From the NCBI GenBank assembly GCA_025084515.1, contig JAJAGP010000284.1, positions 1 through 64,000 of the forward strand: 64,000 nucleotides of DNA, read 5' to 3'. Below are positions 31,974 to 46,900 of the stretch, in pieces. Position 1 is the stretch's first letter, and the number at the start of each line of letters is the position of its first letter. Source of the DNA: Ancistrus triradiatus. Taxonomy: Eukaryota > Chordata > Actinopteri > Siluriformes > Loricariidae. The notes beneath the pieces are model-generated. The model had not been told where the DNA came from, made no database searches, and was given only the letters and a program-made list of their open reading frames with translations. The position numbers were made by a program, and so were the translations under genes.

Positions 31974-34900
31974 GTGAGTATTTGCACGTATTTTTTTTAA
32001 AGGAGAACGCTGTCTGTCTACCTAAAAGCGTAACCTTTTAGTTTCTTAGCTTTGTCTTCCGTGAATGCACCGTACCGTCTCTGTTTCATCCATAGTTTCA
32101 TGAATACTAACTGGCTATACAAAACACGCCCGGAAAAACTACATTCTCTCCATACTATTTACTCTACTGTAACTTGTAACTGCATCCTTACTGTGCACGA
32201 TTTGAGTTATGTTCAGGTACTGGATACACAGCTACTAACATTATTAGTTACTAATTGCTAACCACTCCGTATGTATGTGTGTATACATATATTAGGTATG
32301 GGCAATATGACAATTTTGTTGTATCATGATAGACAGTGCATATCGAGGACATCATGCAAACTGCATGTTTCATTATAAAAAGCGTAAGTAGTCCTGTTTA
32401 ATTGGATGAAGGACAGCATATTTTCAATATAAATCACTTTACTAAATATGGGATCATATTTCAATAGTAGTTTTTAAGAATCTGTGGGTACGATGCATTT
32501 TTTTTCTGCGATCACAGGTATCGTGATGTATCGTGAAAATGTTTTTAATTATCGTGAGGTAATGTTTTTACCATTGGACCACCCCTAATAAATATATATA
32601 CACACATATATACATACATATACATACACACACACATTGATCCAGTATACTGTCCCCTCCACAATTATTGGAACCACTGGTAAAGATGAGTAAAAGGAGT
32701 GATGAGAACTTTCCTTTTTGTGAAGTAGCCCAATCTGAGGAAAAGTGAGAGAAATCCAAGTGATACGCGTCTAGGAAATGTCAAGCATTAATCCAACACT
32801 ACGTCTTACAAGTGTGAGAGAGGGGAAGGAGTCATATACCACTAGTCACTGATAGTTGAGTACAATTTAAGTACTAGCTTGGAGGGAAACCTTGTGAACA
32901 AACTTTAATAATTTGGCTTGTCAAAGCCAGCTGATATTTTTCATATCAGGCTCCTATGTGGTTTCTAGGCTGTTGATAGCTGTGATGGGGGTGGCAATAC
33001 TTTTGTTTTGGTTGGGAATTGAACCGGGGATCTCTGCAGCTGTAAGGCAGACCCTTGCTCCACTGTGCCATCTAGTATTCTACTTGAATGAGTAGAAAAC
33101 TTATTTGATATGGCATGACTTCATGATTGGCAGGTTCAGTTGAGTTCTGCTGTGTTGTTTTGAGTAGTTCTTCTGGGAAACCCTGGGCCCTGCCATTCAT
33201 GTGGATGTTACTTTTGTATGAACCACCTACCTAAGCCTTGAGGCAGACCAAGTACAGCTCTCCATGCCATCGGTATTCCCTAATGGCAGCGGGCTCTTTA
33301 AGCAGGATGATGCGCCCTGCCACACTGCAGAAATTGTTCTGTAGAATGACAGTGTGTCCAAGGTGTTGACTTGGCCTCCACGTTCCCCAATCTGATCTGA
33401 GCATCAGTGGGATGTGTATAGGCCTCATCTCCCAACTTGCAGGTTTGAAAGGATCTGGTGCTAATGTTTTGGTGTTGAATATAACATGGCACCTCAAAGG
33501 TCTTGTGGAGTCCATGCCTTGACTAGTCAGAGCCTTAGCAGCACGAGGTAGACCTACACAATATTAGACCAGTGGTTTTAATGTTATGGCTGAACAATCT
33601 ATTTCTTTAGATAGTACTGACCCTCACCTTTGTATTCCATGTAACACAAACTGACGTTTTGTGTTACTTGGAATACAGTAAATGAATTTGTTAACAGTAA
33701 ATTAACAATTGTGAGTTCATTCATTTCAGATTTGTTTAGTGTTATGAAAATCTGTCTTTTTCACTGCTGTATTGCAACTTGAGACATAGGGGTGAATCAA
33801 AGGCTAAAATTAGCACAGAGATAAGGCACTCTAATCCACAGTTGCTTCTGTACTTAGTTTAAGAGTAGAGCACTGTTGTATCTGAATGGCTGGTAAATTA
33901 CCCATAGGGACAATATGATTCTGACATAAAATCTTTGTCATATTTTGTCTTAACAGCTTTACGAGCATCATTGTTACTGGTTTAATATGTATGCTACTTT
34001 TTACATAAAGGATTAGGTCTTGGAAAGCAGCGAAGCAAAGAAGTTTTGCTTAGCCATGTTGAACTGTATCTATGTGATAGTGTCTCATTCATAGTGTGTT
34101 TGGAATATCATCCACCTTTCTGCCCCAGGCCAAGACAAAATGCTTTCTTTGTGCTGTAAAAGACATTCTTGCAGATGATTAATTCAGTTCATAACCCAAA
34201 ATGCCTTTAGGGCACAATGACTCTGCAATTTAAAAACTTTGTATTAAGTTTGAAAATGAGAGAGACAAATTTACATTAAGTATGAGAGAGAAAGGAAGAG
34301 AACAGAGAAACTTGACACACAAAGAGCAAGTTCTTGAACACACTTGTTGCATTTGGATTTTTTGGTGAATTAGTTAAAATTAATTTAAAACAGAAAATCC
34401 AGAATTTAAATGAAGTAAATTTGGGCTGAGGGAGAACAATTATTTCTACATAATGGATTTTTAACAAAACCACTTGTGTCACAATTATTGGCACTACTTT
34501 TTTAGTTGGTCAGTGTATCTAGGAACTTTCAATCAGTAATCCATGACTTCCTGTTTCTTGGGCAAATATAAGGTGACACAGAGGTCATATTCTCTTGGTC
34601 AATCAACATTGGAAAGACAAGAAAACATACAACTGAAATAAGAAATTCTGCACTTTTATCTTAAGTTTGGGAATGGCTATAAAATGATACCTGTAAATGC
34701 CAATATCTACAGTTCGGGCAGGAATAGTTTTAGTCTCCTGAAACTGTCACAAACTTGTCTGGAAGGCTTGCTAGGCTAGGAAACGGCTTTCCTGTTATCT
34801 TACCACAAATGTAGACGCCTTGATTTTGTAAAACATAACTGGAACTTTCACTGGAACTATGCTTTATGGTCAAATGAGATTAAACGTGTGCTTTTTGGCA

Positions 34901-37900
34901 GCAAACATTCAAGGTGGCATAAATCGAATGACTTCAGTATTGTGAAGGGTCTGTGATGTGGGGCTGTTTCTCTTCCAGAGGCCCTGGGAACCTTGTTGGG
35001 GTATATGGCATCATGCATCATGGACGCTCAAATACCAGGACAATTTAAATCAACATCTTGTCTGCCTCTCCCAAGATGTAAAAGTGCGTTGTGATTGGAT
35101 TGACCAACATGACAATGATCTGAAACTTATGTCTACATCAACAGAAACACAAAACAAATTACTGAACACAAAATGAGTCGTCTTCTATGTTAAAAGATTA
35201 ATTCTCAATCCCTGATCTAACCCCCATGGAAAACGTGGCTGTGTCTCAAACTGTTATATGAGACTGATTGAAGCAGATCACGCTAAAACCGTCCGAGTCC
35301 GTTATACATTGCATATATAATGAAGGCTTTGATTAAGACGGGTTACTTCACCCACAAAATTACACAAATCGGAATGCAAAAAACAGTTGCCAAATGTAAA
35401 CACATTTTATTGTGCATTCTGCAACGTATTAAAAACAGAAATTAAAACAAGAGATGTGCCTTTTTTGGCTGAAGTATTTTTACTCTGGTCAGACATCCCC
35501 CTGAATTCAGTGGGTTAATCATTGCTCTGAACCAGCCTTGACAGTTACTGTGTTTATAATGTGGTTCTTCTTTTTCATCTCGCTTGCTTACAATCCGTTT
35601 GTGTTCTGTTCTTTAATCTGAAGGAGCCTCTCCCAGCTGTTAACAGACTATGTCTGGTATGTGATGTATGCTATGCTACCTGGCAAGCTTTACCCAGCGT
35701 TTCTAGCGGTGTAAAATATTGTATAATTTCTCCCAACAGTTTACAAAACGGCCTTTAGCATACATATATACATGCGTGTGTATATGTATGTGTATATATG
35801 CATGTATGTGTGTGTGTATATATGTATATATATATATATATATGTGTATGATGTATGTATGTGTGTGGTGTGTGTGTATATTATATATATATATATATAG
35901 TATATGTGTGTATTGTATGTATTTATGTATATTTATATGTTATGTTGCATCTATATATTGTGTGTGTGTGTGGTGTGTGTGTATATATGAACCCGTATTT
36001 TTCGGACCAGAAAGCGCACCGGATTCTAGAACGCAATATCACCGATCGGCTGCCTACGGGTATTTTTCATACATAAAGCGCACGGGTTTATAAGATGCAT
36101 TAAATGAACAAAACCTTAAAGTTCCGTCGAATCTCATTTGGTTTTCTTTACCTGCGGCAGGGCGTCTTCTTGCTTCCTCCACTTCCGTACCATTGATTCG
36201 TTAATGTTGAATTCTCTCGCAGCTGCTCTATGTCCATGTTGTACTGCGTGACTGATAGCGTTGTGTTTGAAATCCGCTTCGAAAATAAATGAATGAATGC
36301 ACGTACCCTAATGCTGAAGCACATACCGTATTACTCCGCTATCCTGCGCACTACGATTGCCATGATCTTCGTAATCTACCAAAGGCCGTGCTAAAACATT
36401 TTGACAGATTTATGAGCGCCGTGTACCATCTACAATCGGTTCTAGGTCAGAAGGCTCAACCAGAATTAATTCATACATAGACGCACCGCATTTTTAAGGC
36501 GCACTGGCGATTTTTAGAAAGTTACAGTATTTTGAGTCGCCTTATGGTCCGACAAATACTGCATATATATATATATATATATGTGTGTATATGTATATTT
36601 TTTTATATTTATATTCTATTTACTCCTGACAGTAGAGTAAGCTACGCACCTGTAGAAAAAATACTGTGATATAGCGTTAACACGGTAGAATCTTTAAAAA
36701 ATAACATGATACACATTTTTGGCCATACCGCTCAGCCCTAGTGTTAGGTTAAGTGGTATTTCTACTATTCCTTTTTGTATTGTAGCTCTTAATAATAGAA
36801 CAGGCAGCTGTGAGACTGTAGGATAGTAGACAATGTAGGTGCTTGAGGAATGAGATGCTGCTTGGAGAGATGACCAACCAGGAAGTTCCCTGCATCACTA
36901 TGTAACGCTGACATCATTGAAGGTATATAGGGTTTTGAAAGTACAAGAACCTAAAACGGGTTCATGCCACTTGGATTCATGAGAGTTCAAGCCACTTGGC
37001 GAAACTGGGTACATTTGTGGTGTTTGTTGTTTGACTGCATGTGTTGATAGTGATTCATATCTCGTGTGTTCTTCAGTTTGGTAAACAATATGCACACTGG
37101 CCAATAGGTGGCACTTTAAAACCATATAACAGTTTCTTGAAGGAAAACTTCATTACACGAGGAACACTTTGATCCTTAGCACAATGCTTTAGTGACACTT
37201 TACTGTAGTGCCAGATACATTTCATACGGTGATGCTAGAAAGTTTGTGAACCCTTTAGAATTTTCTGTATTTTTTTCATAAAAAACAGCTAAAATGTCAT
37301 GATTTTTACACAGCTTTTCAAAAGTAGATAAACACACAATTACACAAATGAGACAAATAATATATTGTATATTATAATATACTTGTAAATAATATACGTT
37401 TGGTCTGACTCTGTGCAGCAATAAATGGAACAAAGTATTTAGTGTTCATCAGTACTGCACATTGACTTGAAGGAATTTTATCCCATTACACTGTACAGAA
37501 CAGCGTCAACCTTGTGGTATTGGTGGGATTTCTCATATTAACTGCTTTCACACAATTTCTATTGGGTTATGGTCAGGACTTTGACTTGGTCACTCAAACT
37601 TTCTTTACTCTTTTTAATCATGATGGAATGACTTGTGCTTAGGGTCATTGTCTTGCTGCATGACACACACTTTTTAGATATTCACTTTGCGTTCAGATGT
37701 CTTGTCATTTTTTTCTTTCAGTGGTCTAATTCATAATTAATTATTCCACCAATAATGGCATGCCATCCTGACCCAGATAGAGGAAACGGATCCAAACCAT
37801 GACATTACAACCACAATGTTTCACAGATGGGATTAAGTGTTGGAGTGAAGTATTTTTCTTTCTATAGACATGTCACTTAACATTTATTTTGTCCGTCAAA

Positions 37901-40900
37901 CAAAGTGTTTTTCCAGCCTTCTGATTTGTTCATGTACCATGTAACGGGCATGGAATTATCAAGAAACAACAAGCGAATAACACACCCAGTCACGTACCAA
38001 CAAGACTTTGGCCATATCAGGGAGATGTATCCTAAACACACCTTTATATATATATATATACAGATGGTTCCAAGTCTGCAGTCCGGGTTACAGTGGCCAT
38101 AGTGTCCGGAACTTTTTCACAGACAGCTGGATTACCAAAGTGGAGTTCCATTTTCACAGCAGAAGCAACAGCCATAGTGATGGCTCTGGAATACATTGAG
38201 GAGAAGCAAAAAGCTGTATCAATGGTATGCTCTGACTCGAAATCATGTATTCAAGCTCTAGAGTCTATAACTCAGAAGCACCAAGTTATCAATAATATAC
38301 TAGTCAAAATCCAACACCTCACCCATCACAAATTTGATATAAAAGCATGCTGGATCCCAAGCCATATTGGCATCCATGGGAATGGAAAAGCCGACAGGGC
38401 GCAGGCAACACCATGACAGTATTACCAACGGACATCAAGCTACCAACTGCAGACATCAGACCAGCAATACAATCCTACATTAAAAACCTGTGGCAGTGTG
38501 CATGGGAAATTCAGAAAAATAATAAACTGCAGAAGATCAACCCCATCATAAACACTAATGTAACAATACATTTCCTTAATAGAATTGAAGAGACAACTTG
38601 GACAAGATGTCGAAAAAGCCACTCCAAACTAACCCACCAACACTTCTTAAAGGGAGAGCCCCCACCAATCTGTGATAGCTGTTCTAGTGAAATAACGATA
38701 AAATGTATCATTTCAAAATGTAGAAAATGCAAAGAGGTTAGAAGCAAACTAAAAATACCAGAGGACATAAACTGTGCGCTAAATGTTAAAAATGCCCATA
38801 AAACCCTGAGCTTCTTTGAGGCTATAGGAGTTAAATCCCAGCTGTGTCTTTGCTATAGATAAACGAGTACCACACTACACCTTCTGCCATGAGAAAAGCC
38901 GAAAGGTAATTCATGGAGTTAAACTAAACAAAAAAACAAAACAAACCATGACGGGCAGCAGTTATTTTTGAAGAGCAGCGTCTTTCTCCTTGCAACCATG
39001 CCATACAAAAAATGTTGTTCAGCTCTGATGTTGGGGGTGGACTTGAGCGTTTGTAACCCTTTCCAAATTGATGAGCATCAACTCTTTTTCTGAAGTCCTT
39101 TGGAATCTCCATAGTTCATGAAGATAGGCTGCCCAGTCACACCTGATTTTCAGCCCATTGAGTGAATATACAGTGGGGCAAAAAAGTATTTAGTCAGCCA
39201 CTGATTGTGCAACTTCTCCTACTTAGAAAGATGAGAGAGGTCTGTAATTATCATCATAGGTACACTTCAACTATGAGAGATGAAATGAGGGAAAAAAAAA
39301 TCGAAATCACATTGTAGGATTTTAAAATAATTTAATTGTAAATTATGGTGGTAAATAAGTATTTGGTCAATAACAAAAGTTTAACTCTGTGCTTTGTAAC
39401 ATAACCTTTGTTGGCAATGACAGAGATCAAATGTTTCCTGTAAGTCTTCCCCAGGTTTGCACACAGTGTAGCTGGTATTTTGGCCCATTCCTCCATGCAG
39501 ATCTCCTCTAGAGCAGTGATGTTTTGGTGCTGTCACTGGCCAACATGGACTTTCACTTCCCTCCACACATTTTCTATGGGGTTGAGGTCTGGAGACTGGC
39601 TAGGCCACTCCCGGACTTTGAAATGCTTTTTATGGAGCCACTCCTTCGTGGACCAAGCAGTGTGTTTGGGATCATTGTCATGCTGGAAGACCCAGCCACG
39701 TTCCATCTTCAATGATGGAAAGAGGTTTTGGCTTATTATCTCACGATACATGGCCCCATTCATTCTTCCCTGAACACGGATCAGTCGTCCTGTCCCCTTT
39801 GCAGAAAAACAGCCCCAAAGCATGATGTTTCCACCCGTCATGCGTCACAGTAGGTATGGTGTTCTTGGGATGCAACTTGGCGTTCTTCTTCCTCCAAACA
39901 TGGCGAGTTGAGTTTTTACCAAAAAGTTCTATTTTGGTTTCATCTGACCACATGATATTCTCCCAATCCTCTTCTGGATCATCCATATGCTCTCTGGCAA
40001 ACTTCAGACGAGCCTGGACATGTACTGGCTTAAGCAGGGGGACACGCCTGGCACTGCAGGTTCTGAGTTCCTCTCGAAGTAGTTTTTTATTGATGGTAGC
40101 CTTTGTTACTTTGGTCCCAGCAATGGTCTTGTATGTCTTCCGTTTTCTTACAATTGCTCCCACAGTTGATTTATTCACACCAACCTGCTTGCCTATTGTA
40201 GATTCACCCTTCCCAGCCTGGTGCAGGTCTACAATTTTCTTCTTGGTGTCCTTCGACAGCTCTTTGGTCTTAGCCATGGCTGACTTTGGAGTCAGACTGT
40301 TTGAGGCTGTGGACAGGTGTCTTTTATACAGATACCGAGGTCAAACAGGTGCAATTAATACAGGTAACGAGTGGAGGACAGAAGAGCTTCTTAAAGACGA
40401 AGTTACAGGTCTGTGAGAGCCTGTATCTTGCTTGTTTATGGGTGACCAAATACTTACTTTCCACCATGATTTACAATTAAATACTTAAAAAAAAAATCCT
40501 ACAATCTGATTTCTTCATTTTTTTATTTTTTTCCCTTCTTTCATTTTGTCTCTCGTAGTTTGTGTACCTATGATGAAAATTACAGACCTCTCTCATCTTT
40601 CTTAGTAGGACAACTTGCCCAATCAGTGGCTGACTAAATACTTTTTTGCCCCACTGTACATCTGATATACACCTCTCTCTGCCTAATTTTAGGACTTGTG
40701 TGAAAATTTTTTGTTTTAGATCATATAGAGCGAAATATAAACAATTCTGAAGGGCTGAAATTTTTTTGAACCACTGTAAACATATCACAATACTCATTGG
40801 ATCTCTGTACTTTTAACTTGAAGTTGATTATTTGTTTTCTGTTTCTGGGTTATGACTACAGCACAAAGCCTTTTAACTTTTAATTAACATAATTGGTTTG

Positions 40901-43900
40901 ACCACCTGCCTTAATTTAGCAAAAATTAATTCCTCTGGGCCACATCGTTAACACCAGGGAAAATTGCGAAAACGACAGTGACGCTCTTATCACAATATTT
41001 TATTGTTCCTAATTAAAATTGCTTTTTTTGTTTTGCCTATCCTGACATTCTGGTTAAATGGCTGTGAGAGTAATTGCATGTTTGCATTTCCTGTGGAAAC
41101 ATGCACTACAATAATGGATAATTAACTCTTTGAAAATAAGAGCGTTGATGACTGCCTGGGCTGTGTAGCATACTTTCTTTCATGCCTTTACATGCCTACT
41201 TAATTTGAATGCAATTCATGGTCAAATGTAGCACAGGGTGCAAGGTAGGGACCAACCGTAGACAGGGCATCAGTCCATTGCAGGGTTAACGTCTGTGCGC
41301 GCGCCAACTCACACTGGGATACTTTAGAGATGCCAATTGAGATGCCACTTTAGAGATGCCAACGTTTTTGGAGTGAGAGTGGACACCCATGTAGATACGG
41401 GGAGAGGTTGAAAACTCGACACAGACTGGAGTCTGTTTTGAGATTTGAAACTGGGGTCTCTGGAACTGTGTAAAGAACATGCTTATTTACAATTGCTTAA
41501 GTTGCTCTGTCATTGGCACTTGACCACTTCAACTTTTCAAATTCGATTCTCAGGCCATTTTGATGAGAGAAAATTCTCGATACTCGCCGCGATTTCTAGA
41601 ACTTGAATGAGTCCAGATGCACTACTTGTATTCCCTTTTCTGACAAAATGTAAGGGCATGCCAGTCTCACAATAGCTCTTTCTCAGTACAGATCTTCACT
41701 AAAATCTGCTGTAAAGTTTTCACCATAGGTCATAGGAAGGTTATATATAACCACCAACCAAAAAGGAAAGCAGTGAGAACTGCTATAGAACTCTTGTTTT
41801 TTTATTTTTTATTTTATTGTCTGTGTATATATTAGAGATGCACCAATCGATTGGCCAGTGACCGGAATCAGCATGATTGGCCATAACCGGTGATCTGCCA
41901 GTCAAAATAAACGATACTGTGCTGGTCACATTTACACTGGCGCAGGTGCCACAAATGAACAGCGAAGTTCTTTTACTAGTTTTGAGTCAGAATTCAGTTC
42001 AGTTGTGTACGACACTTTAAACATGGCTCAGCCACTCGCTGGGTTAAGAGACCGTGCATGTTCATGAAGAGGATGTGTTTGATTTAGGTTGTGTTTTGAG
42101 TGCTGCTTGGTCAACTAAATAGTCTCTCTATACAGCACAATACAAATGAGGGAATTGCGATACTAATGAGAGTGTAGGGGTCTATTTCGGACACTGCCAT
42201 GCTTTTAGCTCTTCAGAGTGTGCCGTTTACAATACAGACAGGGCAAAAATAAGCCTTGGAGGTACAACCCTGAAAACGTTCATAAAAACGTATTTAGTAA
42301 GACATTTAAACAGCATCACCTCGGTGAATATATGGAATTTTACAAATCTAGCTATTGCAAAGAGGTTAAACCTAAAGCTAGTGAGAGTACAGAGCCAGGC
42401 ACAAGCCAGCAGTCCCTGCTTTTTTCTTTAGCTTTGAAGAAGTTTTCATTAAAAGCAAAGTTGAACAAAAATGTTTTATAATTCTTAGAGAGAAAGAAAA
42501 TCTGAATTGGCCGATGATGTATAAAAAAATATAATGCTTTATGCAGTGTGGATTGTCTTGGGGTCTTGAACAAATTAAATTAATTACTTTATTCCTTATG
42601 GAAAAATTATCTTGGTATTTGTCATTTTTGGCACATGCCTTCTGGAATGAATGAATGAATGACGAATACAGAGGTGCCTCTGTATATGTTTAGCATATAT
42701 TCTACCTTCAAGAGCTTATGACAAACCACTATTGAACGGTTTTGGACAACTCATACCATCAGATCAGATGTAATTGCCAGAGCAGGTGTTTGAATTTGTT
42801 GGTCGGCATTTGGGGCCTCTCTTCAGAATGCATTGTCCATGGGTAAACAGTCAACTTTCCCATCTGCTTCAATAAGGGAGGGACATGTTGTGAGAAGGAA
42901 AGAGCCAAGAGATTGAGAAGGACAGCCCACAGTATGGTGCCAACAAGGGAGCATAACATCGTGAGGGTCAACCAAATGGGAGGCGTTACCGCCAATTACT
43001 GTGGGAGATTGATTCCTCCTTTATGGACAAGCACGGAGCTGCTCAGGTGGAAGAGAAATCAAATGAGCATCTCAGATTGGGGAGGGGGCAATTTACACCT
43101 GTTTTCAGTGTGGCCTTGGACATCTGGAGCAGAAACAGCCGAGTGATTCCACTGGGAACTCTCATTCTCTTGTTATTTCAGTGCTATCCCTGTTTGCCTG
43201 TGGCAGAGTTTATGAATTATCCATCAGGTGCCTTGAACTCTTTGGATTAAACTTTTTTTTTTTGCCTTCAGGCTTATGGTCTGTTCTTGGCCTGTTCAAT
43301 TTGTTTATCAGCTGGGAAATGAGCAAACAAACCAGGATGAAGCGAAACGACAGAGAAAGATAAGGGAAAACCAGTGAAACCTGCTCTTAGAAGAGGCGAG
43401 TGCTCATTTGGCTTCATTGAGGCGAGGGGTCGAAATGGAAGCTGATTTTTATCTCATTGGTAGGCAATGCGACAGCAAGGTGCTTATTGAACAGAACCAC
43501 TTCAGGAGAAGCAATTACAGGAGATACCAGCAATACCCATGGTTTATCACAACATGTCCGACTGCCTTAATGGTGCAGTTAACATTTTAGCACTCAACAA
43601 AATGAAAAGATCTGACTTCCCAAACAGTCCAAACAAAAGTGCCAGAGAAACTGAGAGTGACTATCAAGGTCACTGGAAATATCCAATTTTCTCTCCTGCT
43701 TTCCTCTTTTCTATGTTTTTTTTTTTTTATGCTGATCTGTAATAAAGTAATGTTCTTATTTACTTTCTGCCAGTTAGAGTTCAGACTACATCTGCTGTTC
43801 CTAGGCTGGCTGTGATGGCTTATTCCCTCAGGCAGCTGCAGTTATTTCCTGGTGTGAAGAAAAGCATTTTGAGTATGACTCTGTCGTAAAGGCCGCAAGA

Positions 43901-46900
43901 CACTGTCTCTTTGGCTGACAAGTCAAAGTGCCTTGATACACCTTTGGAGATTTTGAAGTGTATTAGAGAAACAGGATTTGCTCCAGATGTGATGTTATAT
44001 TGGCTTGCAGAGACATTTAATAAATCATGTTTTAAAAGACTCCAAGGTTGTGTGTTTTTTATTTTTATTTTTTTAAATCAGAAAACCATTCGTACTATGT
44101 ATTCATTGCAGCTCTTTCCTGATGTCTGTCTCGGATAATATATTGCAGCAATATTTCAGTTATACTAATTAAGTCTTAAATGTAGATTTTTCTCTTTAAG
44201 GTTTTGAAGTATGTTCTTTACACCTGGCAAATCAAACATCTGTCCCTTGCCAGATGCTTTCTGTGGTAAAACTGTAATAATGTTTTGAGCGGCATAGTTT
44301 GTCTTTGCTTTTTAGTATTCTCTTTAAGCAAGATTAGTTTTAGCTCGAGCGTTGCCATGTGTTGGTCTGTCACTGAAATGTATTTATAACGTGTCTTGTT
44401 ATTGGAGAAAACTGAGGACTATTGTTTGATCACTTAACCTTCACCAGGACATATGTCCCTCTGCTTTCCAGTGTACTCTTTCGCTGGCGCTCTCACACAC
44501 AACACAGTATTTGAGTACCCATGGTGCCAAGATAGAGCAATGGCATCAGCATAGCTGTTGCAGTACTTTGATGAAAGTGAAATAAGCTTTTCTAGAGGAG
44601 TTATTTGCATTTATATGGAATAACAGATGTTGACCTTTTGGTGACCTTTGTATCAGCCACATTCAAGAAAAAATGAGGTTTCTCTCAGTTGACTAAATTA
44701 AGGGACCAAGTTGCATACAGACGTGTTTGTAAATGCACCCCAAGAAGCCACGCTAGCCGAAATTGATCTGTGCACTGTAGTTGCACTTGCTATGGAATTA
44801 CCGATGTATTAATTATGTTAACAGCTGTCTGCTTCTAAACATTTAGTCCTAAGGTGGCACTTTCCTGTTAGCTGGGAGAGACTAAAACGCTTAACGTAGT
44901 TTAATGTCCTTAAATGATGACCTAGAAACATCAAAGTTCTCTTAGTTACTACTTGTCATCTCTTCTGCTAAAACGATGAACCTGTGATCCAGAAGGAAAG
45001 GAATCATTTTTATGTTAAGCTTTTTTCCCTTCCTGTTTAAACCTATTACAAGTAGAACACTTAATGTAAAAATGGTTACTTTCCTTTTGGATCACAGGTT
45101 TATCATTTCAGCAGTAGAGATTACTTATCACCAGTAAAAATTGAGACGTTTGGGCTTCTGATTTAGCACATTAAGCCACGTTAAGCTTTTTACTTATAGT
45201 TTAAATGGAAAGAAAAAAGCTTGACATAAAATCGATTGTTTTGAAGCCAAAATATAAAACTTATATTCTTTATATTTTAACAGTTGGCACATTTTTTTCT
45301 TTCACATTCATTTCATTTTGAATTTGATAAGAACCGGATATATATACATACATTTTGATGTTTTTACAGTAACCGCTGCATCCAGATCTATGATACTTTA
45401 CTTGATTATAAACTGACATAATAAAAGATTGGGTTTATTTGAAGAAATAGTAAAGGATTCTTCAGAGCTATTAGAGTTACTGTCATGTTAATGCATGGAC
45501 CGGCAACGGTTGCTTCAGAGCTATTAGAATGGCTGTCTGGGGAAAAGAGACAATTTCAGTATGGTCATGGTAAAAAGTCCTGAGGATGACTGCTCAGTGT
45601 CAGTGTTGCTGATGCTGCATTAAGGAAGGTGTGATATGATTTAGGGATGGTGTTTCTTTTACTTAGTCCTGTCTATCACTGCTTTAATGCACAGATTGCT
45701 ATGCAGCTCCGGGCTTGCCTTTGGCTCCCTCACTGACCCCACACAATCCATAGAGACCAGCTGTCAGCAAAGTCGCTTTCTTTCTTCCTTTCGACACATT
45801 GCATTGCCCTTCGGATGCAAACCTAGGCACTGGATTAAAGCCAGTGATCCACACACTTGCTGAAAGTGAGGAATTCAAATGGGTAAGATTGGTTTTATTT
45901 TATTTTTTTACTAAAGTTAAGAGACTAATTTTGCTGTCACACACTGCTGCCATGAAGGAACAAACAAAGCTTTGAGGCCAGATCATGGTGAATCCTCAGT
46001 AAGAGTAACTCTGCACGCAGTGCCCAGAGTCAAAGGCACAATCAGACTTAGAAATAGAGTAGTACCTTGGTTCTCTATCATCTCAGAACTCATCGAATTC
46101 AGTTCCCGACCCTTTTTTGACCAGAAAAGATTGTCTTGGTTCTTGTCGCTTGCTTGATGCTCTGCGCACTTGCTTAAACTTGTATAAGTCGAGCCACGCA
46201 ACTCGTTTCAGCTGAAAATCAGTTCATGATTCACGATTTATCACACAGTGATTCAGTGTCACAATAGCTCTTTCCCAGCGAAGATCTGCTCTGTGGTTCT
46301 CTTGCTTTTATTTACTTTTACATCTACAGTACTGTATTCTTAGTGCAAACAAGTCTCCACTAAGCCAGCTGAAATGGAACTCTTGTCCTGAATCCTCCAG
46401 AACACAGGCTGCAGTTCGCATTAGTTCAGCAATAGTGATTTCACTTTCAATCTGTTACTCACCAAATTATGTAGATATTACAGAGAACGAGATATTTTCA
46501 ACACTAAAATGAGCTTTGTGGTAGTGATTTGGGCCAACTGTAGCTTAATGCAAGTGGCTTAAACTGTAACTTACTTTTCATTATTTATCATGGGCTCCAG
46601 TATTATACATTATAGCATACCAAACACTCTTTAAACTCATTGGGTCATGATGCATTTAACTTATGATGGATTTGTCAGAGCATATCCTCTTTGTAATTCA
46701 GGGAGCACATGTACAGTACAACTCCTTTAATGCATATAATACCTTATACAGTGTGGATTTTCTGGAGGGCTGTAACCGATTAATTCAAGTTACATTATTC
46801 CTTATGGTAAAAATTTACTCTGCACTTCTGGAGCGAATTAACGACGTGAACTGAGGCACCACTGTCTACACAATTAATTTTTGTCCTTGTAGATCTGGCT

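Larger units (their letters stand above)
37225..40778 (-). mobile_element. Tc1-like family A, outer shell of a nested cluster
   Basis: One end is at 37225 (TACGGTGATGCTAGAAAGTT) and the other at 40670-40778 (..GAACCACTGTA). Family A sequence lies at 37225-37940, about 38950-39168 and 40659-40778. The gaps hold a LINE and a family C element. The transposase is read on the minus strand and is heavily decayed. Confidence 0.88.

Noticed and set aside
36910..36925. ACGCTGACATCATTGAAG before GTATAT as the diaph3 microexon
   Set aside because: It gives no RTLTD-like reading and lacks a good acceptor; 53054-53090 is the better candidate.
38093..38862. RNase H-like frame as a host RNase H gene
   Set aside because: It sits in a 5'-truncated LINE with a frameshift and an A-rich end, inside a Tc1 copy.
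42759..43590. Several overlapping open frames on both strands as exons
   Set aside because: No family resemblance, frames of similar length on both strands, and no consistent splice sites.
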